A stretch of 13,376 nucleotides of DNA. It comes from an uncultured Fidelibacterota bacterium. Lineage in GTDB: Bacteria > Fidelibacterota > Fidelibacteria > Fidelibacterales > Fidelibacteraceae. The notes below the pieces were generated by a model that saw only the letters and a list, made by a program, of their open reading frames with translations, was not told where the DNA came from and did not search any database. The translations under genes were made by a program, and so were the position numbers. The stretch covers positions 1-13,376 of the forward strand of contig CALMFL010000281.1 of the NCBI GenBank assembly GCA_937862595.1. The letters are read 5' to 3'. Shown here piece by piece: positions 7,422-13,376 of the stretch. The first letter of the stretch is position 1; the number at the start of each line of letters is the position of its first letter.

Positions 7422-8522
7422 CTAGATCAGATCCACCAGGATACTGTCCAGGAACAGCCAGCCTTCCGTGCTGCAGCGGATGGTGTCCCGGGCGGCGATG
7501 AACCATTCGGGGTGAAGCCTGGTGTATTCCAGGATGTTATGCCAGGTTTCCGGACTGACCCGTTTGCGCGCCAGGCCTTCGGAGGTGCGCAGGGCCGTGA
7601 TGAGGGTGTCGGCATCGCTGACGGTTTCCAGCTCCCGGAAGCGTCGGGAGGCGGGATCAAGAAATGCATGAATGTCCGCCGGATAATCATACCGCACATC
7701 GCCCAGTTTCGAGTGGGCCGAAGGGCCGACCCCCAGATAATCCTGACCGCTCCAGTAGGCGGAATTATGACGGCTCCGGAAGGGAGGGCGGGCATAATTG
7801 GAGATCTCATACTGTTCGTATCCGGCGCCCAGCAGATGATCGCGAACGAAGAGGAAATGATCACGGTCGGCATCATCCCCGGACAGCTGCAGTTGCCCGT
7901 TCTTCACGCTGAGGTCCAGGGGCGTTCCCGCTTCGACGGTCAGGCTGTAGGCGGAAAGATGTTCCGGGCGCGACTCCAGGATCCCCCCGAGCGTTCTCAG
8001 CAGGGATGCCGGCGTCTGTTCCGGCACGGCGTAGATGATATCGGCGGACATGTTGTCGAACAGTTCCCGGGCATGCCTCAGGCAGCTTAGCGCCGTTTCC
8101 GCCGTATGCAGGCGTCCGAGCAGCTTCAGTTCCCGGTCGTTCAGCGATTGCACGCCGATCGAAAGCCGGTTGAACCCGATCCCGCGAAGTTCGGCCAGAG
8201 AGCCGCGGTCATGTGAGAATTCGGGATTGATCTCGATGCTGATCTCGGGGTCTTCCGAAAACGGGAAACGGGCGGATATGAGATCCATAAGGGAATCAAG
8301 CGCTGCCGTCGGCAGAAGATTGGGCGTTCCGCCGCCGAAGTAGACCGTTTCCACCCGGTGATCCTTTCCCCAAAGCCCGGCTTGCGCCGCTATCTCGGCC
8401 TTTAAGGCAGCGGCATAGGGGACGTGAAGTTCCTCCGCATGCGCAAGACTGTAAAAGTCGCAGTAGCTGCACTTGCGTCGGCAGAAGGGGATATGGACAT
8501 AGAGGGCCAATGCGTTGCTCAT
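7422..8522 (-). CDS. hemW: HemW, radical SAM heme chaperone
   Basis: A 366-aa radical SAM protein of the HemW group (often mis-annotated as oxygen-independent coproporphyrinogen oxidase), thought to deliver heme to respiratory proteins. The 4Fe-4S motif is YVHIPFCRRKCSYCDF with C14, C18 and C21. It is followed by VYFGGGTPNLL (60-70), SIGVQSL (121-127), DIIYAVPEQT (161-170), YEISNYA (238-244), RHNSAYW (251-257) and GVGPSAHS (264-271). True HemN has a different Cys pattern (CYFCGC-like), so HemW fits better. The ATG at 8522 is used; a TTG two codons upstream (8528) is in frame. Either start lies against the U-tract of a terminator hairpin (8527-8555) with no normal Shine-Dalgarno. Convergent with the desulfhydrase gene, 33 bp away. 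Confidence 0.92.
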   Translation of the reverse strand: MSNALALYVHIPFCRRKCSYCDFYSLAHAEELHVPYAAALKAEIAAQAGLWGKDHRVETVYFGGGTPNLLPTAALDSLMDLISARFPFSEDPEISIEINPEFSHDRGSLAELRGIGFNRLSIGVQSLNDRELKLLGRLHTAETALSCLRHARELFDNMSADIIYAVPEQTPASLLRTLGGILESRPEHLSAYSLTVEAGTPLDLSVKNGQLQLSGDDADRDHFLFVRDHLLGAGYEQYEISNYARPPFRSRHNSAYWSGQDYLGVGPSAHSKLGDVRYDYPADIHAFLDPASRRFRELETVSDADTLITALRTSEGLARKRVSPETWHNILEYTRLHPEWFIAARDTIRCSTEGWLFLDSILVDLI

Positions 8523-8526
8523 GAAC

Positions 8527-8555
8527 AAAAAAGCCCCGCGTTTGGGAGCGGGGCT
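8527..8555 (-). terminator. Intrinsic terminator after wbpA
   Basis: AGCCCCGC and GCGGGGCT (8555-8548 and 8539-8532 on the - strand) form a perfect 8-bp stem with an 8-nt loop, followed by a run of T to 8527. It lies 21 nt after the wbpA stop and should end the cassette transcript. The + strand side has no T run, so it acts in one direction only. It ends 4 nt before the hemW ATG. Confidence 0.88.
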
Positions 8556-8576
8556 GTCTCCGTACAGATATTACGT

Positions 8577-9902
8577 TTAATCTTCCAGCTGGCTTCCGCC
8601 GCCCATGCGCAGGACCTTGCCCTGGGTGCGCAGAAGTCCCTTCGTTGCATTCCGGCTGTCGATCACAAGATTGGAATGGTCGACGACGAATTGATAGTCA
8701 AGGCTTTTATGCGCGGTCGTGATCACGACGGCATCCATGCTTTTCAGCAGGTCCTTCGTCAGCGGCAGGGATTCGACATAGTCGTCGTTCCATGCAAATT
8801 TCGGGCAGTAGGGGTCATGATAGCAGACCGTGGCGCCGCGCTGTTCCAGGAGCTTGTATACGTCGAAGGCCGGGGACTCGCGCAGATCATCGATATCGTT
8901 CTTGTAGGCCATGCCGAGGACCATGATATTGGAATCCTTCAGGGCCTTGCCGTGCATGTTCATTCCCTCCATCAGGGTCTGGACGACGTATTCGGGCATG
9001 GCGGTGTTGACCTCCGCGGCCAGGTCGATGAATTTTGTCCTGTAATTAAGCGTTTTCATTTTCCAGCTGAGATAATGAGGGTCGATCGGGATGCAATGGC
9101 CGCCCAGGCCGGGACCCGGATAGAATTTCATGAAACCGAAGGGCTTTGTCGCCGCGGCATCGATCACTTCCCACACGTCCACACCCAGGCGGTCGCACAT
9201 GATGGCAAGTTCGTTTACCAGTCCGATGTTGATCATCCGGTAGGTGTTCTCAAGCAGTTTGGCCATTTCGGCCGCTTCGGCGGAGCTGACGGGAACGATC
9301 ATGTCGAAGATCTGATCGTAGATCGCCCGGGCGTGTTCGGTACAGGCGGGCGTCACGCCGCCCAGAACCTTCGGGGTGTTCTTGGTCAGATACACCGGGT
9401 TGCCGGGATCGACGCGTTCGGGGGAAAAGGCAAGATAGAAATCTTTTCCGCACACCAGGCCGCCGGCCTCAAGGCGGGGCAGCATGTATTCGCGGGTGGT
9501 GCCGGGATAGGTGGTCGATTCCAGGATCACGACCAGGTCCTTATGAACATATTCCTCGATCTCCTCCAGTGCGGATGAGATAAAGGACATATCGGGGTCC
9601 TTAAGCTTGTTGAGAGGGGTCGGCACGCAGATGCTGACCACATCCATGTTTCGGATCACGCTGAAATCGAGCGTTGCCGTCAGAAGACCCTTGTCGACCA
9701 CGGCTTTCAGTTCATTATCTTTGACATCGCCGATATAGTTGATGCCCGCATTGATCTTTTTGACCTTTTCGGGATCGACTTCAACCCCGGTGACGTGAAT
9801 GCCGACCTTGGCGACCTCGACCGCTAAAGGCAGTCCGACATAACCCAGTCCGATCACACAGAATTGCGTGTCCTTCGTTTTCAACTTATCCAGAAACAGC
9901 AT
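8577..9902 (-). CDS. wbpA: UDP-N-acetylglucosamine 6-dehydrogenase, WbpA type
   Basis: A 441-aa NAD-dependent nucleotide-sugar dehydrogenase. Its best-fitting reaction is oxidation of UDP-GlcNAc to UDP-GlcNAc-uronate for an O-antigen or capsule sugar. The Rossmann motif is GLGYVG (18-23). The central helix carries EMAKLLENTYR (212-222, K215). The catalytic cysteine is C270 in FYPGPGLGGHCIPIDPHYL. The C-terminal UDP-binding domain has GMAYKNDIDDLRESP (330-344). The KPFGFM plus IPIDPHYL pattern separates WbpA-like enzymes from the UDP-glucose dehydrogenases (compare GGSCFPKD in the neighbouring ugd). WecC-type activity on UDP-ManNAc is the main alternative. The ATG at 9902 has a strong AGGAGAAGGA Shine-Dalgarno. 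It is the last gene of the cassette, followed by a strong terminator, and may have its own promoter in the 67-bp gap from rfbC. Confidence 0.92.
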   Translation of the reverse strand: MLFLDKLKTKDTQFCVIGLGYVGLPLAVEVAKVGIHVTGVEVDPEKVKKINAGINYIGDVKDNELKAVVDKGLLTATLDFSVIRNMDVVSICVPTPLNKLKDPDMSFISSALEEIEEYVHKDLVVILESTTYPGTTREYMLPRLEAGGLVCGKDFYLAFSPERVDPGNPVYLTKNTPKVLGGVTPACTEHARAIYDQIFDMIVPVSSAEAAEMAKLLENTYRMINIGLVNELAIMCDRLGVDVWEVIDAAATKPFGFMKFYPGPGLGGHCIPIDPHYLSWKMKTLNYRTKFIDLAAEVNTAMPEYVVQTLMEGMNMHGKALKDSNIMVLGMAYKNDIDDLRESPAFDVYKLLEQRGATVCYHDPYCPKFAWNDDYVESLPLTKDLLKSMDAVVITTAHKSLDYQFVVDHSNLVIDSRNATKGLLRTQGKVLRMGGGSQLED

Positions 9903-9940
9903 GATATCCTTCTCCTGATTGTTGTGAAATAAACACCGAT

Positions 9941-9967
9941 ATTATAAAAAAACCGGACATCGTCCAA
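9941..9967 (-). promoter_or_regulatory. Candidate internal promoter for wbpA
   Basis: On the - strand a perfect TATAAT (9946-9941) is preceded by TTGGAC (9967-9962) with a short 15-bp spacer. A start near 9934 would give a leader of about 30 nt ending in the strong wbpA Shine-Dalgarno. The consensus -10 is convincing, but the -35 and spacing are poor. Confidence 0.38.
9946..9965 (-). terminator. Weak terminator-like hairpin after rfbC
   Basis: GGAC-GAT-GTCC (9965-9955) followed by GG and seven T (9952-9946), beginning 5 nt after the rfbC stop. The stem has only four strong pairs, so termination is probably partial. Its T run touches the candidate wbpA -10 box. Confidence 0.3.
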
Positions 9968-9969
9968 TA

Positions 9970-10518
9970 TTAAAATCTGTCATTCGATAATATTTCATTC
10001 AGGGACGGAAGCTTCCTGTCCTGAGCGGAAAGAAGGGGCTCGCGAACGATCTCTCCGAGACCGAGCTGCGGGTCGTCCCAGCGGATGCCGGCCTGATGAT
10101 CGGGCGCGTAGGGGACCGACACCTTGTAGGCGATCAGCGCTTCGGAGGAAAGGACCCAGTATCCGTGCGCGAATCCCGCGGGGATATAGAGCTGGTCGTG
10201 ATCTTTCGCCGACAGGGTGATCTGCACCTGCTGAAGGAAGGTTTTTGAATCCCTGCGCAGGTCCAGGGCGATATCGAGGATCTCTCCGGATATCAGGGTG
10301 ATCAGTTTCGCCTGCGCGAAGGGGGGAAGCTGGAAATGCAGTCCGCGGAAGACCTTGCGGCGGGAATGGACAAGATTGTCCTGGACGAAGACCGGCAGGA
10401 TGCCCTGTTCCCGGAAAGCCGCTTCCCGGTAGGTCTCCATAAAAATGCCCCGGGGGTCTTCGTAGACCTCCGGCCGGAGCAGGATGACGTCGGGAATGTT
10501 TGTTTTAACTACTTTCAT
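9970..10518 (-). CDS. rfbC: dTDP-4-dehydrorhamnose 3,5-epimerase
   Basis: A 182-aa cupin enzyme (also called RmlC) that epimerises dTDP-4-keto-6-deoxyglucose at C3 and C5, the third step to dTDP-L-rhamnose. The active-site base is H61 in VFRGLHFQ, paired with D167 in LSAQDRKLP. Y131 is the likely catalytic acid, with R58 and K71 in the nucleotide and substrate site. PAGFAHGY (113-120) is the family's second signature. Length is normal. It starts 7 nt after the ugd stop, so the two genes are in one transcript. The partner genes rmlA, rmlB and rmlD are not in this window, so the pathway must be completed from elsewhere. A 3,5-epimerase for another dTDP-sugar is possible, but the residues fit RmlC. 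Confidence 0.94.
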   Translation of the reverse strand: MKVVKTNIPDVILLRPEVYEDPRGIFMETYREAAFREQGILPVFVQDNLVHSRRKVFRGLHFQLPPFAQAKLITLISGEILDIALDLRRDSKTFLQQVQITLSAKDHDQLYIPAGFAHGYWVLSSEALIAYKVSVPYAPDHQAGIRWDDPQLGLGEIVREPLLSAQDRKLPSLNEILSNDRF

Positions 10519-10525
10519 CCTTCGC

Positions 10526-11842
10526 CTAAAGCGCGCAGCGGGTTCGGCCCGTGCACACGAAAATAAAGCCTTTTTCTTTCATATCGCGCGGATCGTAGAT
10601 GTTGCGCGTATCGATGAACACGGGGGATTTCAGGAGCGACCGGACGCGCTTGAGGTCCAGGCTCCGGAATTCGTTCCACTCCGTCATGAGGATCAGCGCA
10701 TCGGCGCCGTCAATCGCCTCATAGGCATTGTTCTTGTAATTGAGATGAGGGAAATCGCGCTTGAAATCCTGCATGGCGACGGGGTCATAGACCTGCAGTT
10801 CGGCGCCTTCCTTTTCAAGGAGCGGGATGACGACCTTGGTAGGGGAGAAGCGCGTGTCATCGGTATTGGGCTTGAAGGCCAGTCCAAGGATCGCAACGGT
10901 CTTGCCTTTCAGGTCGGGCATGACGGATTTCAGCTTGCTGACCACGCCTTGCTTCTGCAATTCGTTGGCTTCGATGGCGGCTTCCACCACGCGGCTTTTA
11001 ATGCCGTTCTCTTTGAAGATCTCAACAAGCGCCATCGTGTCTTTCGGGAAACAGCTGCCGCCGAATCCGGGACCGGCATGGAGGAATTTGGGTGAAATAC
11101 GGCCGTCCATTCCCATGGCTTTCGCCACTTCGTTCACGTCGCCGCCGACGATATCGCAGAGGTTCGCGATCTCGTTGATGAAGGTGATCTTGACGGCCAG
11201 AAAGGCGTTGGAGGCGTATTTGATGATCTCGGCGCTTTCAATGTTCGTTTCGACGTAGGGCACGTTGCGCGTGATCAGGGCATGATACACGTCTTTCATG
11301 ATCGTCTGCGCTTTTTTGCTCCGGCTGCCCACGACCACGCGGTCCGGATTGAGGAAATCGCCCACCGCGGAGCCTTCGCGCAGGAATTCCGGGTTGGAAA
11401 CGACGTCAAAGGTATCCGACCCTCCCGATTCTTTCAGGATCAGTTCGCGGGTCTTTTTCCCGGTGCCGACCGGTACGGTCGATTTATTGATGAAGACCTT
11501 GTAATCGTTCAGGTTTTTTGCAAAGGTAGCCGCAACGATCCAGACCGCCCGGAGATCCGCCTCACCGCCTTCTCCCGGCGGGGTGCCGACGGCGGAAAAA
11601 ACGACCCGGGAACTTTTGATCGCCGAGTCGATGTCGGTGGTGAAGGTAAGCCGCCCTGCCCTGACATTGCGTTGGACCACTTCCAGCAGTCCGGGTTCGT
11701 AGATCGGTATGCCGCCTTCCTGCAGGATGCGGATCTTTTCCTTGTCGATATCGACGCCGATCACGGAATTACCGAAATCCGCCAGTCCGGCCGCCGTGAC
11801 CAGTCCGACATATCCCGTTCCGACAACGCAGATCTTTTTCAT
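10526..11842 (-). CDS. ugd: UDP-glucose 6-dehydrogenase
   Basis: A 438-aa enzyme that oxidises UDP-glucose twice with NAD to give UDP-glucuronate for acidic surface polysaccharide. The Rossmann motif is VGTGYVG (7-13); STVPVGTG (121-128) and NPEFLREGSAVGDF (150-163) are the substrate-loop signatures. K208 lies in EIIKYASNAFLA. The catalytic cysteine is C264 in GPGFGGSCFPKD, and the C-terminal domain has GLAFKPNTDDTR (320-331). The chain ends in a short unusual tail with two cysteines (FVCTGRTRCAL), where relatives usually stop near the first GR. The ATG overlaps the L,D-transpeptidase stop as ATGA, with a GGGAG Shine-Dalgarno inside the upstream gene, so translation is probably coupled. It is only distantly similar to the wbpA product of the same cassette. 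Confidence 0.95.
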   Translation of the reverse strand: MKKICVVGTGYVGLVTAAGLADFGNSVIGVDIDKEKIRILQEGGIPIYEPGLLEVVQRNVRAGRLTFTTDIDSAIKSSRVVFSAVGTPPGEGGEADLRAVWIVAATFAKNLNDYKVFINKSTVPVGTGKKTRELILKESGGSDTFDVVSNPEFLREGSAVGDFLNPDRVVVGSRSKKAQTIMKDVYHALITRNVPYVETNIESAEIIKYASNAFLAVKITFINEIANLCDIVGGDVNEVAKAMGMDGRISPKFLHAGPGFGGSCFPKDTMALVEIFKENGIKSRVVEAAIEANELQKQGVVSKLKSVMPDLKGKTVAILGLAFKPNTDDTRFSPTKVVIPLLEKEGAELQVYDPVAMQDFKRDFPHLNYKNNAYEAIDGADALILMTEWNEFRSLDLKRVRSLLKSPVFIDTRNIYDPRDMKEKGFIFVCTGRTRCAL

Positions 11843-12537
11843 TCTTTCTCCCTTAAGGTGTCCGATACGGGACGGATGATGTTGACATAGGTCCCCGTTG
11901 AGACCAGTCCGAACAATTCAATGACCTCCCGGTTTCCCATGCGGATGCAGCCTTTGGACTGGGGGGTCCCCAGCAGGCCTTCCTCATGGGTGCCGTGAAT
12001 GTAGACGAAACGCCAGTAGGACGTGCTGTTGACATCCTCGAGTCCGTTCAGCCAGATGATGCGGCTGGTCACGGGGTCGATCTCGACATTGGTCGTATCG
12101 GTGTAGATCGTTGCGATCTCCCCGGTCGGCCGGCGGTCGTAAAAACTCATGCCGGGGGGTTGTCCGGCGCCGTATTTCCCGTCGATCCGGTGGACGCCCC
12201 AGGGTGTTTTGTTGCTGCCCCGTTCGGCGCCGTAGCCGTATTTCGAAGTGGAAATGTCATAGGTTTTCAGGATCTTGAGTTCACCCGCCGGCGCGTGGAC
12301 GAGGAAAAGCTTGTTGTCGTTCCCGTCGATCAGGATCGCGGTATCCAGATCTGTGACGCCGGTCACGTCCCCGATCTCCCGATAATGATCCGCGAGGCGC
12401 GCCATGTTCGGCCAATAGCCGCTGCGCGTCGCTTCGCTTACGCCGTCGACGGCTTTCCCCTTGCAGGAAAAGGTGAACAGGATCAACAGGCTGAGTGCGG
12501 TAAAGAAGACGGACTTGGGAAGGGACGGTTTATTCAT
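11839..12537 (-). CDS. L,D-transpeptidase, YkuD family (exported, possible lipoprotein)
   Basis: A 232-aa envelope enzyme expected to form 3-3 peptidoglycan cross-links or attach a protein or polymer to the wall. The catalytic domain is at the C-terminus: H181 in YIHGTHEEG and the nucleophile C197 in TPQSKGCIRM, with R199 next to it. The SKGC form, rather than SHGC, also occurs in Bacillus YkuD. Upstream, KTPWGVHRIDG (110-120) is the usual substrate-cleft strand. The N-terminus has a hydrophobic segment (10-24) before C25. The lipobox TFSC is imperfect, so this could be a lipoprotein or have an ordinary signal anchor. The start is the ATG at 12537; the open frame further upstream (to 12690) only translates the tRNA gene. 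Shine-Dalgarno is weak. It starts 28 nt after tRNA-Leu and overlaps ugd by 4 nt. Confidence 0.9.
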   Translation of the reverse strand: MNKPSLPKSVFFTALSLLILFTFSCKGKAVDGVSEATRSGYWPNMARLADHYREIGDVTGVTDLDTAILIDGNDNKLFLVHAPAGELKILKTYDISTSKYGYGAERGSNKTPWGVHRIDGKYGAGQPPGMSFYDRRPTGEIATIYTDTTNVEIDPVTSRIIWLNGLEDVNSTSYWRFVYIHGTHEEGLLGTPQSKGCIRMGNREVIELFGLVSTGTYVNIIRPVSDTLREKE

Positions 12538-12565
12538 GGCGAATGTGTCACTCTGTTTTTTTTCG

Positions 12566-12648
<83 letters not shown>

Positions 12649-12661
12649 TTTTTGACGGAGG

Positions 12662-12690
12662 AATATAGGAAATGCGGGCAGATAATCCAA
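12662..12690 (-). promoter_or_regulatory. Promoter of tRNA-Leu (and probably the downstream cassette)
   Basis: On the - strand, TTGGAT (12690-12685), a 17-bp spacer and TATATT (12667-12662) form a well-spaced sigma70-like promoter in the 49-bp gap between deoC and the tRNA. A start near 12655 would leave a 5' leader of about 7 nt before the mature tRNA end. Confidence 0.65.
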
Positions 12691-12697
12691 CAGGAAA

Positions 12698-13360
12698 TCA
12701 GTATTCGTCCCCGGCTTTTTCCCCCTTTAAAATAGCCACGCCCGAGGAAGTTCCGATGCGGGTGGCGCCCGCTTTGATCATGGCCAGGGCATCCTCGTAG
12801 GAGCGCACGCCGCCGGAGGCTTTGACCTGCAGGAGGCCGCCCACCGTTTTTTTCATCAGGGCAACGTCTTCCACGGTCGCACCGCCGGTGCTGAAACCGG
12901 TGGAGGTTTTTACAAAATGCGCGCCGGCGTCCCGGGAAAGTTCACAGGCGCTGATCTTTTCGCTTTCGCTCAGCAGACAGGTCTCGATAATGACCTTGAC
13001 GGTCTTTCCGGCGGCGGCGAGCACCACCGCGCGGACGTCTTCCCGGACGGCGTCGAGCCGCCCTTCTTTCAGGGCTCCGATGTTAATGACCATATCGATC
13101 TCGTCCGCGCCGTCAGCGACCGCCCGGGCCGTTTCGGCGGCCTTGATCTCCGGCAGGGAGGCCCCGAGAGGAAACCCCGCGACGGCGGCGATCCGGACCT
13201 TGGATCCCTTCAGTTTTTCGGCGCAATGGCGGACATTCACGGGATTGACGCAGACGGCGGCGAAGCCCCATTCAAGGGCTTCTGAGCAGAGGGTGTCCAG
13301 GTCGGCCCCGGTGGCCTGCGGTTTAAGCAGGGTATGGTCGATATAGTGTGCAAGGTTCAT
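12698..13360 (-). CDS. deoC: Deoxyribose-phosphate aldolase
   Basis: A 220-aa class I aldolase that splits 2-deoxyribose 5-phosphate into glyceraldehyde 3-phosphate and acetaldehyde during deoxynucleoside breakdown. The TIM-barrel signatures are complete: YIDHTLLKP (6-14), CVNP (37-40), AVAGFPLG (59-66), DEIDMVINIG (86-95, D89 is the proton relay), the Schiff-base lysine K151 in FVKTSTGF, and K180 in VKASGGVR, followed by GATRIGTSSG (198-207). Length is typical of the shorter bacterial DeoC group. The ATG at 13360 has only a weak GGGAT-like ribosome site. The stop lies 8 bp before the -35 of the tRNA-Leu promoter, with no terminator between, so some read-through into the tRNA is possible. Its upstream neighbour is outside the window. 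Confidence 0.95.
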   Translation of the reverse strand: MNLAHYIDHTLLKPQATGADLDTLCSEALEWGFAAVCVNPVNVRHCAEKLKGSKVRIAAVAGFPLGASLPEIKAAETARAVADGADEIDMVINIGALKEGRLDAVREDVRAVVLAAAGKTVKVIIETCLLSESEKISACELSRDAGAHFVKTSTGFSTGGATVEDVALMKKTVGGLLQVKASGGVRSYEDALAMIKAGATRIGTSSGVAILKGEKAGDEY

Positions 13361-13376
13361 GTTCTTATCCCATTAA

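Noticed and set aside
8523..8528. TTG at 8528 as the hemW start
   Set aside because: It is in frame but lies within the terminator T run and offers no better RBS than the ATG at 8522.
7413..9578. Long + strand frames of 225 and 384 aa opposite hemW and wbpA
   Set aside because: Both genes beneath have complete catalytic motifs; the opposite frames are repetitive His/Gly/Asp-rich shadow translations without an RBS.

Overview
The window looks like chromosomal DNA from a GC-rich, Gram-negative bacterium. Three things point that way: an outer-envelope style lipoprotein peptidase, an inner-membrane YccF protein, and a set of surface-polysaccharide sugar-nucleotide genes. The S9 peptidase has a GQSWGGYQ nucleophile motif and an AYGGIRWYSG stretch that recall Bacteroidota/FCB-group proteins, so an FCB-like lineage is my best guess; the phylum is not fixed by the sequence. 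No transposase, integrase, phage gene, CRISPR array or rRNA was seen.

Left part (1-7388). The window opens inside pyrF (OMP decarboxylase, + strand). Two small genes on the - strand follow, yccF and a STAS/SpoIIAA-like protein, forming a short operon that converges on pyrF. A 167-bp divergent, AT-rich intergenic region (1534-1700) separates yccF from a + strand run: a fused dihydroorotate dehydrogenase (PyrD catalytic part plus PyrK-like flavin/NAD/2Fe-2S part), a 985-aa S9 lipoprotein peptidase, and a D-cysteine desulfhydrase-like PLP enzyme. The last two genes abut exactly (TAA directly followed by ATG). PyrDK and PyrF supply steps 4 and 6 of UMP synthesis.

Right part (7422-13360, all - strand). 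In transcription order this is: deoC (deoxyribose-phosphate aldolase); a well-formed sigma70-type promoter; tRNA-Leu(UAG); a YkuD-type L,D-transpeptidase; ugd (UDP-glucose 6-dehydrogenase, start overlapping the previous stop as ATGA); rfbC/rmlC (dTDP-sugar 3,5-epimerase); a WbpA-type UDP-GlcNAc dehydrogenase; a strong intrinsic terminator; and hemW (radical SAM heme chaperone). The four middle genes look like an envelope cassette: one cell-wall cross-linking enzyme plus suppliers of UDP-glucuronate, a rhamnose-pathway intermediate and UDP-GlcNAc-uronate for an acidic polysaccharide. No glycosyltransferases, and no rmlA/B/D, are in view.

The points most worth a second look are the one-chain PyrD-PyrK enzyme, a possible attenuator/leader ORF before it, the tRNA promoter that seems to be the only nearby promoter for the cassette, and the hemW start codon sitting directly after a terminator hairpin.
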